Source: Typha latifolia (taxonomy: Eukaryota; Streptophyta; Magnoliopsida; Poales; Typhaceae). Taken from it: a stretch of DNA of 64,000 bases. Below, piece after piece: positions 46,080-58,479 of this stretch (its first letter is position 1; each line of letters opens with the position of its first letter). The stretch lies in assembly GCA_019914945.1 (NCBI GenBank), contig CM034108.1, positions 10,294,280-10,358,279 of the forward strand, read 5' to 3'. Position numbers and translations under genes: made by a program. The notes under the pieces are model-generated. The model did no database searches, was not told where the DNA came from, and was given only the letters and a program-made list of their open reading frames with translations.

Positions 46080-46274
46080 GTGGAGGTGGGATGCGTTCGT
46101 TCCGCTCCCAAGTATCTCATTGACTGCGGGCAGGAGCGCCCACTGTCCTTCTCCTCCCCCTTCACAAACCCTTCTTTCTCTTCCCATCTCCAATCTATCT
46201 CTCCTCTCAGATCGCCGCAGTAGTTTAGAATTCCTCTGGAGATTGTTCGGCTGGGTTCTACCTCTCCTTTCCAG
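46080..46274 (+). promoter_or_regulatory. Leader exon of the sialidase-like gene (inferred)
   Basis: An abrupt GC- and pyrimidine-rich stretch ends ccag|gtactt at 46275, a plausible leader donor. The matching acceptor ccttgcag ends at 48228, which leaves a 170-bp second leader exon before the ATG at 48399. The 1.95 kb between holds no supported exon. Inferred from composition and splice signals only. Confidence 0.45.
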
Positions 46275-48398
46275 GTACTTAGTAGTAGCAATTTTGTGAT
46301 CAAACGGTGAAACTTTTGCGGTTTTGTTGGTTAGTTTGTAGCTAATTAGTAGTCGTGGTAGTGAAATCGATCAGTCAAGCAAGAAGGAAAGAAGGATACT
46401 TGTAGGATGCTTCTTGAATACTTTTAGGAGTATAAAGAAAAGCCAAACTAAAGGTTCCTACTAAGTTGGTAAGGGTCTATCTGTAATAGATACTACATTA
46501 GAAATGATCTGTTAATTTGAAGAAGTCTCGTGTTAGGATTTTATGCTTAAATCAATTTACTCCTCTTTGCTCTTGATGCTTACTAACCAGCAATTTGTTA
46601 TGACAAAAATCAACTATAATACAAGCATACAGAAAATAGATCTGTTATAAGTACAGTATGTATCCTTAATGTATCATACCTACTTATATATGTATCCCTT
46701 CTCCATAACCTGCCTTCCAATGTAGGGGCCCTGTAACAAATGTGCTATGTAAGGGGTTTTCTTTCTTTAATGTATTTTGATATTCATAGTCAAATGGTTA
46801 AAATACAACAAGGATTATTTGAGGCTCGGGATAATATAGGGTCTAGGAAGAGTAACATGTTGGCAACCTCATTCCAATGTTAGAGAGGTTGTTTCCTTGA
46901 ACTGAACCAAAGATGTAAGTGTGCACTATGACAAGTCCTTTGGTTACATATTCGCTTCCTCTCTCATGACCTTCATATGTGTTAATGTACTGGAACAACA
47001 CATGATGGAGTTTGGTTTATAGAGAAACTCTTGAGAAGCACAACTATGGTAGAAAAGGACCAACAATACTTTACTTGTATAGAGCTCATGCATGAAAATG
47101 ATTAATATAATAATTAGTAAGCCTACCTATTATGAAACAAGGATTGGCACAGCATGACAAGCAATCTGTTGAGCAGACCATCTCTTGGAAGGACAAGAGC
47201 TGAAAGCCTGTACTTTTCATATCCTTTGTTTAAACTTGCTTATGAAATCAAACAATATAGAAGATTGCAAATTGGTGCATCTGTTGTACTTGTACCAGAT
47301 AATATTTGATGCCACATTGGTGCCATTTCTTAGTGAAGCAGTTCATCCATTGTAGTAACTCACAAAAGAAAAAAAATATAAATTTCAAATTATAAGTAGA
47401 TCCCCCTAAGTTTTTCTCATTTTATTCTTTTTATGGAATTTGTTTTGAATAATTACCTAGCAAGACTGGTAGATTCTAATGTGTGGAGTGTTTCAGATGT
47501 AGATATCAGATGAAGGCCTTGCATTTATATAAGGTCCGACCCCTTTTTTGGTTTGCTTGTTGTTGGTTATGTTTGATTGGTAGGGGGTTGATATACTATG
47601 CAAGGTTATGTGCTGTTGGTGTTTGGAAATATTTTAATCTCTGTGATGGTCTGATGGAGGTTAACTGAATTAATTATATTTCCATGAAACAGGGCTGTGG
47701 CCTTTTTGTCAAAAAAAATGTGTATGCAGCTGTTGTCATAACATCAGTTATAGGGTCTTGACCCTTGGGGAATGACATGTGTAGCGGCTCGTAGTAAGTG
47801 CCAAAAATCTAGTATGGAATAGAAAACTTAACAGTCTTATCCTTTTCCTTCTGAGTTGCTAAAAACTACAAGACAAGTTGTTACAGAATATGGCAATAAT
47901 GAGCAGTTCTGTAATGCTAAAAACACTTGCCAGTTCGGATGGCAAGAGCTGCAAATCCACATGCATGGTTACAAGTTGAGTTTTTCAAATACTATGTTTC
48001 TGAAATCTATTCTCTAAATTAGTTTAGACAGTAACAAGAAGTGGTATCGGATTCATTTGGTGTCTAGGATTGGGCATTTTTGTTGACTATGTTTCTAAAA
48101 TAACTTCTGGAGTTCTTACTTCAGCCATAAGCAGTGATGCCCATTTTTATTTTTAAATTTTTTGAACTCATAACTTCTGTAATGACTTTCTGACCGTCTT
48201 TTCACTTTTCGTCCACTTGTCCTTGCAGGGGCAGTGAAGTATTAAAAGTGTTACAGAATTTGCTGCATCCAGTTGTTCAAAATCAGCTTCCTTGTGTAAT
48301 TATATATCTCCACTAGCTTTCCTGTTATCCAATTTCGATAACCCCATTGGATTTACTTAGTATTAGTAGCATGATCGAAATAAGAAACTACTGATTGC

Positions 48399-50568
48399 AT
48401 GGTGGACTACAAAGGTGGGGTGATGACTGCCAACTCTAGTAGCAGCAGGTTATGTCATGTGTGGAAGGCGCTGTTAGGCATGGGAATGCTCTCTCTCTTT
48501 ATTTATTCCTCTTATTTGCTGCAAAGGTTCTCTGGCGGCCGCAAGGGCCTTTACCTCTCTGTCATCACATCCTCCATGTCCTTCTCCATGACCTCCAATC
48601 GACGCCCACTTCTCTTTAACAGGTGAGTTTCATTATCAGTTGCCTTAAGTCACGATACTTTTGTACTCCCTTTCTCCATGCAAGCCAGCAATGCTTCTCT
48701 GTACATGAAGTAACAAAAGACAAAGATATCTGCTGCTATGTCTGACCCTTTTAGGTTTGGACAGGAGTATGGCGTCAGCTTTGGTTCAGGCAAAGGGCCT
48801 TAGTAGTAGCAACCTGGGGCGAAGGATGGGGGAGGGCTCCGATGACATTATCAACAATACCACCAACATGACTAATGAGTGGAAGATTGTGAAGGAGGAG
48901 TTCACATTTCCCTTTGGAAGTGCCCCTTTCCAGAGCTGCCATGCTTCCACAATTGTTGAGGTTATTTTGACCTCTGATCCATCTTATACTCTATCAAATG
49001 TCTTCAGATGTGTGCAGAAGAAGGATTTCTAATTTGTGGCTGTTCAATATTTCACTTACTAACTATTTGTGCATTCTTTTGTTAGCTTGAGAAGGACAAA
49101 TTTTTGGTGGCTTACTTTGGGGGAACTAATGAAGGTGCTCCTGATGTGAAGATTTGGTTGCAGAGATACAGTGTTGGTTCGATCCACCCAACACAACTTT
49201 TTTCTTGTTTCTTCCATTTTCTTGTTTTAATCTAGTAGAATGTCACTTATAGACATGGGGATCTTAATTTGTAGGATGGATGCTGGCATCCTCCAGTAGT
49301 GGCTGATGAAGAACCTGATGTCCCCATGTGGAACCCTGTTCTTTTCCAGCTTCCCTCACAAGAGATTCTTCTCTTCTACAAGATCGGCCAGGAAGTTCAA
49401 AAGTGAGAGTTCTGTCTTCTCTTAGTGTCTTTAACTCATAACTTCCTTAGATCAGAAATTTGCATCTATTCTTTTGCCAGCTCAAGCTGACAATTTAATC
49501 CGTTATGTTGTATTCGTGAAGTTTCCATTATCCCATACAATACACTTCTGAGTTACTAATCTAACTCTGCTTAGGTGGAGTGGTTTCATGAAACGATCTA
49601 TGGATGGTGGTATAACATGGTCAGAGAGAGAGCAACTCCCACCTGGTATCCTTGGCCCCATCAAGAACAAGGTATATGCACATGTTATAGAAGCTAATTC
49701 TGTCTTCCCAAATGTTTCTCTAATGCCATCTTCCAAAATGCAGCCTATCTTGCTAGATGATGGCTGCCTACTTTGTGGATCATCTGTGGAAAGCTGGAAC
49801 TCATGGGGAGCATGGCTGGAGGTAACTATTCAGATAAACTTTATGTGGAATTTATTCAACTTTTAAATATATTTTGCACTCCCTTTTGCCATGTATAGGT
49901 TACAAAGGACGGTGGCCGGTCATGGAGGAAGTATGGCCCTATTCATATTGAAGATGAGACACTGGGCGTGATTCAACCAGTCCCTTACCAGACGGCCAAG
50001 GGGGCTATACGCATGTTGTTGCGATCGTTTGAAACCATAGGTCGGATATGCATGGCAGAATCAAATGATGGGGGAGTTACCTGGAGCTTCGCACGGCCCA
50101 CTGAGCTTCCAAATCCAAATTCAGGTCAAAATCCCCTTTTCTTCTCGAAATTAACATCGAGTAATGTTTGGTTGCTGACCTTCCACATAATTTAACAATG
50201 ATAGGCATTGATGGCGTCAAGCTGAAGGATGGGCAACTTCTTCTGGTATACAACACTTTTTCAAGAGGAGACCTTAAAGTCGCGTATTCTTTGGATGATG
50301 GCAATTCCTGGAATGAAGTGCTGACATTGGAGGACACCCATGGTATGGAGTTCTCATATCCAGCTGTCATACAGACCAATGATGAACTCATACATATTAC
50401 ATACACTTACAACAGGACACAGATTAAGGTATATATCTGTTTAGAACTCAGTACGCTGACGAAGCCGAAATAATCTTTCATGTCCTTTTCATATAAGATA
50501 ACCTTTATTTCCTCTTTGCATTTTGCAGCATGTCGTTCTCCGGCTAAGCAATACCATCAGACTGTGAA
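48399..50568 (+). CDS. Membrane-anchored BNR/Asp-box sialidase-like protein
   Basis: Exons 48399-48622, 48765-48960, 49086-49172, 49275-49402, 49575-49671, 49744-49821, 49899-50124, 50205-50428 and 50530-50568 close in phase on 432 residues. The start at 48399 is favoured because it precedes a hydrophobic anchor (about residues 22-41, ending IYSSYLLQ). The rest would be lumenal as a type II protein (inference). Four Asp boxes mark a BNR beta-propeller: SMDGGITW (220-227), TKDGGRSW (272-279), SNDGGVTW (325-332) and SLDDGNSW (374-381). Other segments are [30 protein letters not shown] and [12 protein letters not shown]. The fold matches the BNR_2 sialidase superfamily. Plants are not thought to make sialic acid, so the substrate is unknown. 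Exon 2 uses the acceptor ttggacag, because the ttttag 10 bp earlier would bring a stop into frame. Confidence 0.88.
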
Positions 50569-51600
50569 TGGGGAAACAATGGAGCATCAGTTCATAATAA
50601 CCCGACAAATGCAGTTGTAAATTTCTAGTTTGATCTTTGGAATGTATTCCAACTCATTGTTAAATTAGTGAAATCTACTGCAATGTTACAAGCTAGCAAC
50701 TTCTTGACGTCTAGTGAAAGCTATTTGTTTTAAGTTAAAAGATAAACATTACCACCTGTATTTAGCCTTGTTGCAGAAAACCTTATCTGTTTGATATTTT
50801 TGCAAATAGACTCCCTGTGAAGGTATATTTGGTAAAAGACTAATTCATAAGAATATTTTAGTTTATTTTATTCTTCTTTTTACTAAAATGTATTCTCTCT
50901 CCTTTTTTCTTCATCTGAAATTTGGATCTTTAAAGCACCGTCTTGTTGTTATAGCTTAAATCCTGACAATTAGACAACATTGTCTTAGATTTAAGAGAAA
51001 TTAATTAATTGCATTCCCTGAATTGATTTTAACCTAACAATTACTTACCTAATAGAGTATATTATATTGTTCTAAAATAAAAAACTAAAATACATGTTAT
51101 CTGACTTTAAAAGTGTGGTTCTCTTTTTGACTTTTTTCTGAACCTTGAAAAACTTAATAAAAAATATAAATGCCATTTAACATCTATAGTTAATATAGCT
51201 AACAAATATTGTAATTGTGTAACTGCTTGCTAAGAAATTAACAGTTTTGAGTAGTTTGCACCAAATTGGCATGTTGTAGTTTTTACTTGTAAATATGGTA
51301 CTTTTTTATTATTTCAAGTTATGAAATATTATAAGATTAATGAAGAAATATATTATGATACTTTTCTTCTGCCTCTTCTTATTAGTTTATTTCTTCCTCT
51401 TTCTCATTCTCATCATTTTCATTTCTATTCAACTTCCTAGCCATCAAGACAAGCAATGAGGTTGGTTCAGTGTGCATTTATTGGATCTTTTTTATTCCTA
51501 GGATTACTCTCAAGAATTTATTCATATGTTATTACTTGCATTATACTTGTTTGCCTCATTTGAACTGAAGGATCACATTAATTAGTTCAGATCCTGTGTT
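50569..51600. other. Spacer after the sialidase-like gene
   Basis: 3' UTR and AT-rich DNA; no other exon was supported up to the PP2C fragment at 51601. Confidence 0.5.
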
Positions 51601-51663
51601 GCGATTAAAAATGTTGATGAGGATGCTGAGTTCATCATATTGGCAAATGATGGCTTGTGGAAG
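51601..51663 (+). pseudogene. Single-exon fragment of a PP2C protein phosphatase
   Basis: An open 21-codon stretch reads IKNVDEDAEFIILANDGLWK, the metal-site motif region of plant PP2C phosphatases (family form: DEDxEFLILASDGLWxV). It is followed at once by a donor-like gtaggg. The usual preceding acceptor and the rest of the catalytic domain were not found in the neighbourhood. Ser-to-Asn in the ASDG motif also suggests decay. Probably a relic or a captured exon; a functional gene is not supported. Confidence 0.6.
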
Positions 51664-51991
51664 GTAGGGAGATCCTTCTAAATTTCTAGTGTTGCTCTTC
51701 TTCTTTTTTCTGTAGTAGGCTCATGCATTTGATAGAAGTTTATTGTATATGTTGTTGTTCAAGGTATTATGTCTGAAACACTAGCCTCCAGATAAAAAGA
51801 AGTAAAGTAGTAAGGAAATATATACCACTTTTTTTTCTTTCAAATATCAGTTTTACAACTTACATGGTTGGTTAAATTGCATGGTAATTTTGTTGCTAGA
51901 TAGACATTGCTGTAAGCTATAGGTAAAGTAGTAGTACATGGTCCTGCAATTCCACATGGTATATAGAGATGATTCTTGGAATTGTAATTTC

Positions 51992-53188
51992 TCATATATC
52001 TTGCCTACAAATAGGGCAAGAAGCATGTCCCATTAGCCACCTATCAATGCACAAGGTGTGGAAAAAATGTCTACATACTGGCATTCTTCTTGCATATTCT
52101 CCCTCCTTGAAATCCTGCAAAATAAGAAACAAAAAAGATGTAGTCTATGACATTTTGATATATTTTTTTAATATTCTAACATATTTGTTTGTGTGATTAT
52201 ATATAAGTTTGTCGAATTTCAGCCTTCTCCATCTCCGATCGCCATCCCCCTTCCGTTCAGGCGAGAGTGATGGCTGTGGAATTTTAGCGGCCGTCGGGTT
52301 ACTTATATTTTTTTGGTTGTGTTTTTCGAGATCGAAAAGAAACTAAAGCTAGCTAGTTAGGTAAGCATGAATCTTGCATACCCTTTGATCTTGATGTTTG
52401 TTTTCTGTTGTTTTTTCGTATGTCTATTAAGTTTGTAAACTAAGAATGGAATTAATAAAATTATCTGCTGCCTACGGGCTATTTATTATATTTATTACTC
52501 ATATTATTATGTATACTATTTCTATATACCTATAATCTTGATCAGTGTTTATACCTAGGAAGTAGTTGTCAATGATGAATAGCAGGTAAAACATCTTATT
52601 CTCCTCACTATGGTTCAGAACTAACTTAGTTCAAGTGCATGTGCTATTCATTGTGGTCCATTATTCTTACAGTGACATTGAATTATTCTTACAGTGACAT
52701 TTAATGTGAGTTATCTATTAGAGAATAATACCTGCAGGCAAACAGCACAAGATATCATCTCCCCATGGGGATCCACACACTCATTGCAGCTGGTTTCGAA
52801 CTCCGGCAGCTCTCCGTCGATGATCTCCTGCGGCAAACCGGAGTTGCGATTGGTATCGAAGATATCTGAACTCTCATTGTAACTGGATTCAGTTGCACTT
52901 ATCTGTTTGTTAGAAGGGAAATTCGAAATTGAGAGATGAAACTTTATATTTATATGACATAATTGCTGCTAAAATAACTTTAGAATATCATAATTTTGTT
53001 ATATAGGAAATAGCTTTTGAACTATTTTAAACAACTTATATGAGAAAAAAAGAAGAAGACCTATTCATAATTCAAGTTCAATTTTAACAGTAATTAATTA
53101 GATATAACTGACAAATTGATCTTTTTAAAAGAGTTTAATGACTTCAGTTGCAAATATAATAACTATAGTGGAAATATAATATTTGAGA

Positions 53189-53239
<51 letters not shown>

Positions 53240-54144
53240 AAGATATTATGTTGGTTTAATGCTACCTACTTGCCATTGGTATGCCTTGAGCATTGCAGGA
53301 CTCACCCACTCCCTATAAATCTTTCCATTTAGAAGGCTGTCAAAGATGTCCATCTGCATCAAAATTCATAGTTAGAAACTTAGAATAGACTCCAAGGGTG
53401 GATAATAGAATAATAATACTGAACTATTATGGTATCAGAGTTTTTAATATTTCATATTCTAATACCTTTCTCTCACTCTTCATTAATCTATCTCTCTCTA
53501 TCTATCTACATTTTATGTATGGGAAATGCTTGTGGTCCTTTCTGAAGTGGTCTTATAAATGCTATAGCTGTGTAGAATGTCCTGTGTGCAGTGGAGGAAC
53601 TAGGGTTTTGTTTTACTTGGGATATATCCTACTGCACCATTAACATTAATATCATATCAGGTAGAGTTATGACCACTGTTTAAACTCCTACCAAGACAAA
53701 TAAATAAATAAATATATGTATATATATATATATATATTTATACATATCAATAGTGGTGCATTTAACCTTGGATAGTATGTCTCCTTGGAGTAAAGCTTCA
53801 GTCACCTCCATGGACACTAGGGCACCGGCAATAGCCCCTATTCCGGCGCCGTGGAGGAGCCCGGTCTCCGTCGACAACCCTTTCAAAGCCCCTGATATGC
53901 ACCCTATAATGCTTCCACCTGCAAACCCTAAAAAGAAGAAAGAAATTTCAGCTTAAGAAACCAACATGATATAATTGATCATGAACATATATATATATAT
54001 ATATATATATGTAAACTAGCTAGATTCATGCTTACACAATGCAAGGATGCAGGTGAGGCTAACAAAGGCTACTCTCTTGGAAGCTTGCAAGAAAAGCCCA
54101 AAAGAGAGACAAGAATGCTCCTCCCCCCTCCAAAAGCTATTCAT
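51992..54144 (-). CDS. RING-H2 E3 ubiquitin ligase, NEP1-interacting-protein-like
   Basis: Minus-strand exons: 54144-54036, 53927-53767, 53353-53270, 52902-52732, 52114-51992; 215 residues. The N-terminal half has two or three Gly-rich hydrophobic stretches (VAFVSLTCILALCWFAGG, GSIIGCISGALKG, GAGIGAIAGALVSMEV), as in NIP1/NIP2-type membrane proteins. DSLLNGKIYREWVSPAMLKA follows. The C-terminal RING-H2 finger has C170, C173, C189, H191, H194, C197, C208 and C211, spanning the last two exons, and the protein ends CRQDI. Such proteins pass ubiquitin from an E2 to targets; NIPs were described as anchoring plastid polymerase at thylakoids. The start at 54144 (MNSFWRGEEH) is chosen because upstream sequence is GA-repeat leader; an in-frame ATG at 54288 would add 48 residues of low complexity. 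Confidence 0.88.
53193..53237. repeat. (TA)n microsatellite
   Basis: About 22 TA units in intron 3 of the RING-H2 gene, starting 33 bp past the exon 3 donor. Confidence 0.95.
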
Positions 54145-54184
54145 CTCTGAAGCTTCTTTTATCACTTTGGAACAGGAAGAAGAA

Positions 54185-54245
54185 CAAGCTTTAGAGAGAG
54201 AGAGAGAGAGAACAAGGCAAGACAAAGAGACAATGAGACAAAGAG
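54185..54245 (-). promoter_or_regulatory. GA/CT-repeat leader of the RING-H2 gene
   Basis: On the gene's sense strand this is a (CT)n-rich tract just upstream of the chosen ATG, typical of plant 5' leaders. A TATA-like run (tatatatagatc region, 54304-54316 on the plus strand) lies about 160 bp upstream of the ATG. Confidence 0.4.
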
Positions 54246-54373
54246 AGAGGTTGGTGCAAAGCAATAGCAAATTAGCAATATGACCCAAAACTTTTGGGGG
54301 GCATATATATAGATCTATAAAGGAAGCATTTAAGAGGTGAGTTGGGAATCACTAACACCCTAATCCCATGCAT

Positions 54374-54399
54374 ATATATATATATATATATATATATAA
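54374..54399. repeat. (TA)n microsatellite
   Basis: Pure TA run upstream of the RING-H2 gene. Confidence 0.9.
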
Positions 54400-54405
54400 C
54401 ACACA

Positions 54406-55300
54406 TGTAGGCCTGCATACCTAGAGTTTTTGACCAAATTAGCCTTTCTAAATATTTATTTTATGTGTACACTTTAAGGATATTCCAAAACAGCTGAGAC
54501 ACTGTTAATAACTTTTGAATATAAATTAGCTATTAGGTTAGCGACTTATATTAAAATTTTAAGTTTTTTTATTAAATAATTCAAGTGTAACGAAGAAATT
54601 TTTATATAATTTGATAATCCAATCAGCAACTAGATTAGCATTTATCAAACATATCAAATTTTGTATTTAAATTTTGAACTAAATTAAATATATAAAAAAA
54701 ATTAAGAGCAGACTTAAAATTGTCGTACTATCTCTCATATTTTATATGTCTTATATTTCAAAACTTAAATACGAGATTAAAAATTTTCTATATGCATGCA
54801 TATGTAGGCTTGCATACCTAGAGTTTTTGACCAAATTAGCCTTTCTAGATATTTATTTTATGTGTGCACTTTAAAATCTAAATACGAGATTAAGGATATT
54901 TCAAAGCAGCAACTTATATGAAACTTTTATATAATTCGATGATCCAATCAGCTACCGAATCAGTTTTCAAACATATCTAATCTTATATTTAAGTTTCGAA
55001 CTAATTTAAATGTATAAAAAAAATTAGAAACGGACTTAAAATAGTCATACTGCCTCCCATATTTTGCATGATTATACTTCAAAACTTTCAAAACTTTCAG
55101 CGAACTTTTAGATATAAGTTATCTTAAATCCTCTAAAACTATTAGCAAGTATAAGGAAAAGAAATTGTATAAATTGATGATATAGTGAAGGGTTTTCAAA
55201 TATATCTAGTCTTGTATTTATATTTTGAAATGAAATGATTTTAGGGGTGTATAAAAATTAGGGACAGACTTTAACTAGTCCTGGTACTCCCCCCCCAATA
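54406..55300. repeat. Degenerate local tandem array (two copies plus a partial third)
   Basis: Copy 1 starts at about 54406 and copy 2 at about 54805, both with gcatacctagagtttttgac and aaattagcctttcta. Both then share atataattygatratccaatcagc, tataaaaaaaattaga and a gacttaaaat.gtc.tac.. phrase. A partial third copy around 55190-55300 keeps ttcaaatatatctagtcttgtattta and gtataaaaattagggacagactt. The unit is about 400 bp. Confidence 0.75.
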
Positions 55301-57800
55301 TGGCAATTAAGAAGGACATGAGAATTACTTTGGAAACCAGAAACCACATAGCTCAATCCAGTGGGCTGGTTTTGGTATGAGAGTAGTTGTCATATTGGTC
55401 TATGGATTCATTTGCTATTGAGATGCCTATCAAGTGACCCACATATTGAAGTGTTCAAATGAAGGGATATATAACATTAGCAACCCCTACATTTCTCCAT
55501 CTTAATTTTGATGTACTTGTCTTTGTATGAGGCCCAAAAATGAAAAGGACATACAACTGGGGAGTTAATTAAAGTGAGAAATATTGTATTTCCATAAATA
55601 TTTTATAACCGGTATAAGTTATGTTTAGATAACTTGTTAACCTAAAAACTTAAGCCGTTAAATAACGAATAAATATTGTATATCGAAGTTTTAACTCCCT
55701 CCCTCCCTCCCTCCCTCCCATTTTTTTCAATAAGTTGGCTGCTATGTTCTCTCTTACTTCTCTTAGATCTTTTCTCTCGTATATACAAATAATAAGTACA
55801 AGAAATTTTTTCTTCTTCTTCTCTTCTCTTCTCTTCTCTCAATCCAAACACAGTATTTGAGCAAAACCCACCTTAATTAAACCATTTAGATTATAAAAGA
55901 GAGAGGGTTGTTGTTGGTTATTGGGTTGCTATCACTTCTCAAATGGGGCCAAATATCTGCATGTAATAATGTATGCATGCATGCAAACGAAGGACTCTCA
56001 CCAGTACTACTTGTCATATGTCGGTAGAGCAAAGTGGTCAGATTGAAATAATTCCTTCAACTTTGCTTTGGAATGCATCAAACCTGTCTACATTCTAATT
56101 GCATCATAAATATATATGTAGGACTTTGCATACTTTTGAGAGGTGATGAGCCATTGAGAGTTATGATAAGACTTAAAGCAATTACTTCTAGGGACCAATA
56201 AAAGGTTATATGTCTTAATCGATTCCTAATATACGTCTTAATCGTTTTTAATCCCTAGGGCTCATCACATACTATGGATAATTTATTACATATACCACTT
56301 TAAATCAAGATATCCTAACTAACAGATGACATTTTAGTCCTAACCTAACGTGGGCCTTTGTACAAATCTTGGGAGAGTTGAATCTTATATTATCAACCTA
56401 CTTAGATTCAAATTCAAATGTGGGTTGACACTAGGTGGGTCTGTTCAGGCCGCATCATTTGATATGTGCCAACTCCGATAATGCCTGCTCAAATTCCACA
56501 GTCTCATGATCCCTGTATTTTTTTTTTCGAATTCAATCAAAACCGTTAGATATGCACAATTAATATGTGCTATTTTAGTGATATATTTACATCCAAACTA
56601 TATGTCTTCATATGATTCCTATGCTTCATCATACAACAAATCTCTCTTATCTAACTATCTTTTCTTTTCTATTATATATGATATTCATGCCAACTAGATA
56701 GAAATTAATTGATTAAAAAAAATCTCATGTCGTATGAGAGCACTCGGATTCAAATCCTAACGGCATCGATTGTGTAAGATTTTTGAGATATTTGGTACAT
56801 TTTAAATTGGCACATAATGGCGTGGAATAAATAACTGAATATTTGGTTAATTTTTCAATAATATTTATATATTTCATGCTCTTATCTTACTCTTCTTTTA
56901 TGACCTTTGATAACGGTAGTCTTGTGGGATTTGATATAAGCTTGATTTGATCCTATTATATTATAAATTGGTATTTTAGTTTGTCTTCAAGCTGTTTTGG
57001 ATGCATAGTTTAATTTTGTAATTAAGTTTGCGTGATGGTCAGATTAAATTATAGAGTTAATTATAATTTAGATTAATTCTTTTTTCACCCCTGAACTATC
57101 ACTTATTTTAACAATGGCCGTCTGAAGTTTTTTTTAGTACACACGGACTCTGAACTATCAAAAATACATCACCTTCCTAATGCCATTGACGGAATTGATA
57201 AATTAATCAAATTGCCCCTCTACTTATAGTAGTAAGATAGTTAAGTGGCTTCGTTTATAATATATTTTTAATTTTTTTGATAAATTTCTTTATTGCCCTC
57301 ATAACCCATCTCCCTATCCCATATCTCCAGCCTTATCTTCTTGAGGAGAAGTCATCTTTCTTGAGTTTTGTGGGCTTATGGGTGAGCTTTGGCGCTTAGA
57401 GGTCACATGGGACTAAGCTGGAGAGCCATGTCGATAACAACGACACACGAGGAGATGAGCCAAGTTCGAGCATGGGTTCTAACATGGCTCAATCCTTGCG
57501 GTGCTTCAATCCTTGGGGCAGAGATGTATTCATCATTGCAAAGTGCATGTGCACCATCCTATCTGAAAACAATTAACTATGGTGAGACTTCAAAGATGCC
57601 AAACAAATTGTCTCCACCAATGCAAAGCGAGTGAGTGCACCACGCCAATTCCAGTTAGTCAAGTCCGAGCAATGTTGGACTTTGACTCCAGTCGCAATTG
57701 TATAGTCATAGTAAACGACCAAAAGTGCATATGCCATTCTGTTAGTACACCATGCAAATTTCTGGGTGTTCATTCTCAGCCTACTAACTGCAATTGATTT
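55300..57800. other. Repeat-rich spacer
   Basis: Contains a CTTAAGC-type fragment (55643-55665), a (CCCT)n run (55696-55719), a (CTT/TTCTC) run (55810-55840), and at 57080-57240 the phrase 'cccctgaactatcac' typical of a MITE end whose partner was not found. From 57380 to 57800 composition is more balanced and overlapping short frames exist on both strands, but no known family was recognised. Confidence 0.4.
55696..55719. repeat. (CCCT)n microsatellite
   Basis: Six CCCT units in AT-rich intergenic DNA. Confidence 0.9.
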
Positions 57801-58479
57801 TCCTTTCTATAAACTTTCTTGAGTTCGAGTCTTCTTCTTAGATAAACTTGAGTCTTCTAAATTTAAATTCCTTGCTTTAATAGACTTTGGCGGAGCACTA
57901 GGAATTTTAATCTCCACCTGTTGTGAAAAGACTTTGCTTATGTTGTTTCTCCAAATGCTCTTGATTCAAGTTAGAGGATTTCCCAAAAGTTACAACTTTC
58001 TTAGAGACCACCTTTTTCAAATTTAAGCTTCGTGATTTATTACCATGTCTGTTTATTATAATATTGCCTTGCAAAAAATACAATTTTATTTTTCAAAGGC
58101 CTTTTATCACAATTAGAGTAATGCAATGCAATTTTTCAAATCTCCATCCTTTATTATGATTGTGAAGCCTTTAGATTTCGATGTACTCAATAAGATAAGA
58201 TTCTTCTTCAAATTAGGGACATACCAAACATCTGACAACTCTCTCACTGATCTATCATGCAATTACAAACGAACTATGTCAATTTCTTCAATTTTACAGA
58301 TATTTTCATTACACATAAAAACTATGTTGTTCTTCAATCCTTCAAAATGCAAAACTTCAACTCAAATAAAAATCACTCATTTATTTGATATAATATAGAT
58401 GAACCGGTAAGTATAATATCCAAATCCAAGTTATCAAACTCATCTTTATGATCGACCATATGTGCATTTTCCTTCTGCT

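Noticed and set aside
53193..53237. Regular repeats resembling an array
   Set aside because: Plain TA microsatellite; no CRISPR-like repeat-spacer structure exists in the window.
54145..54288. Upstream in-frame ATG for the RING-H2 protein
   Set aside because: It adds 48 residues translated from a CT-repeat leader; family members start close to the chosen Met.
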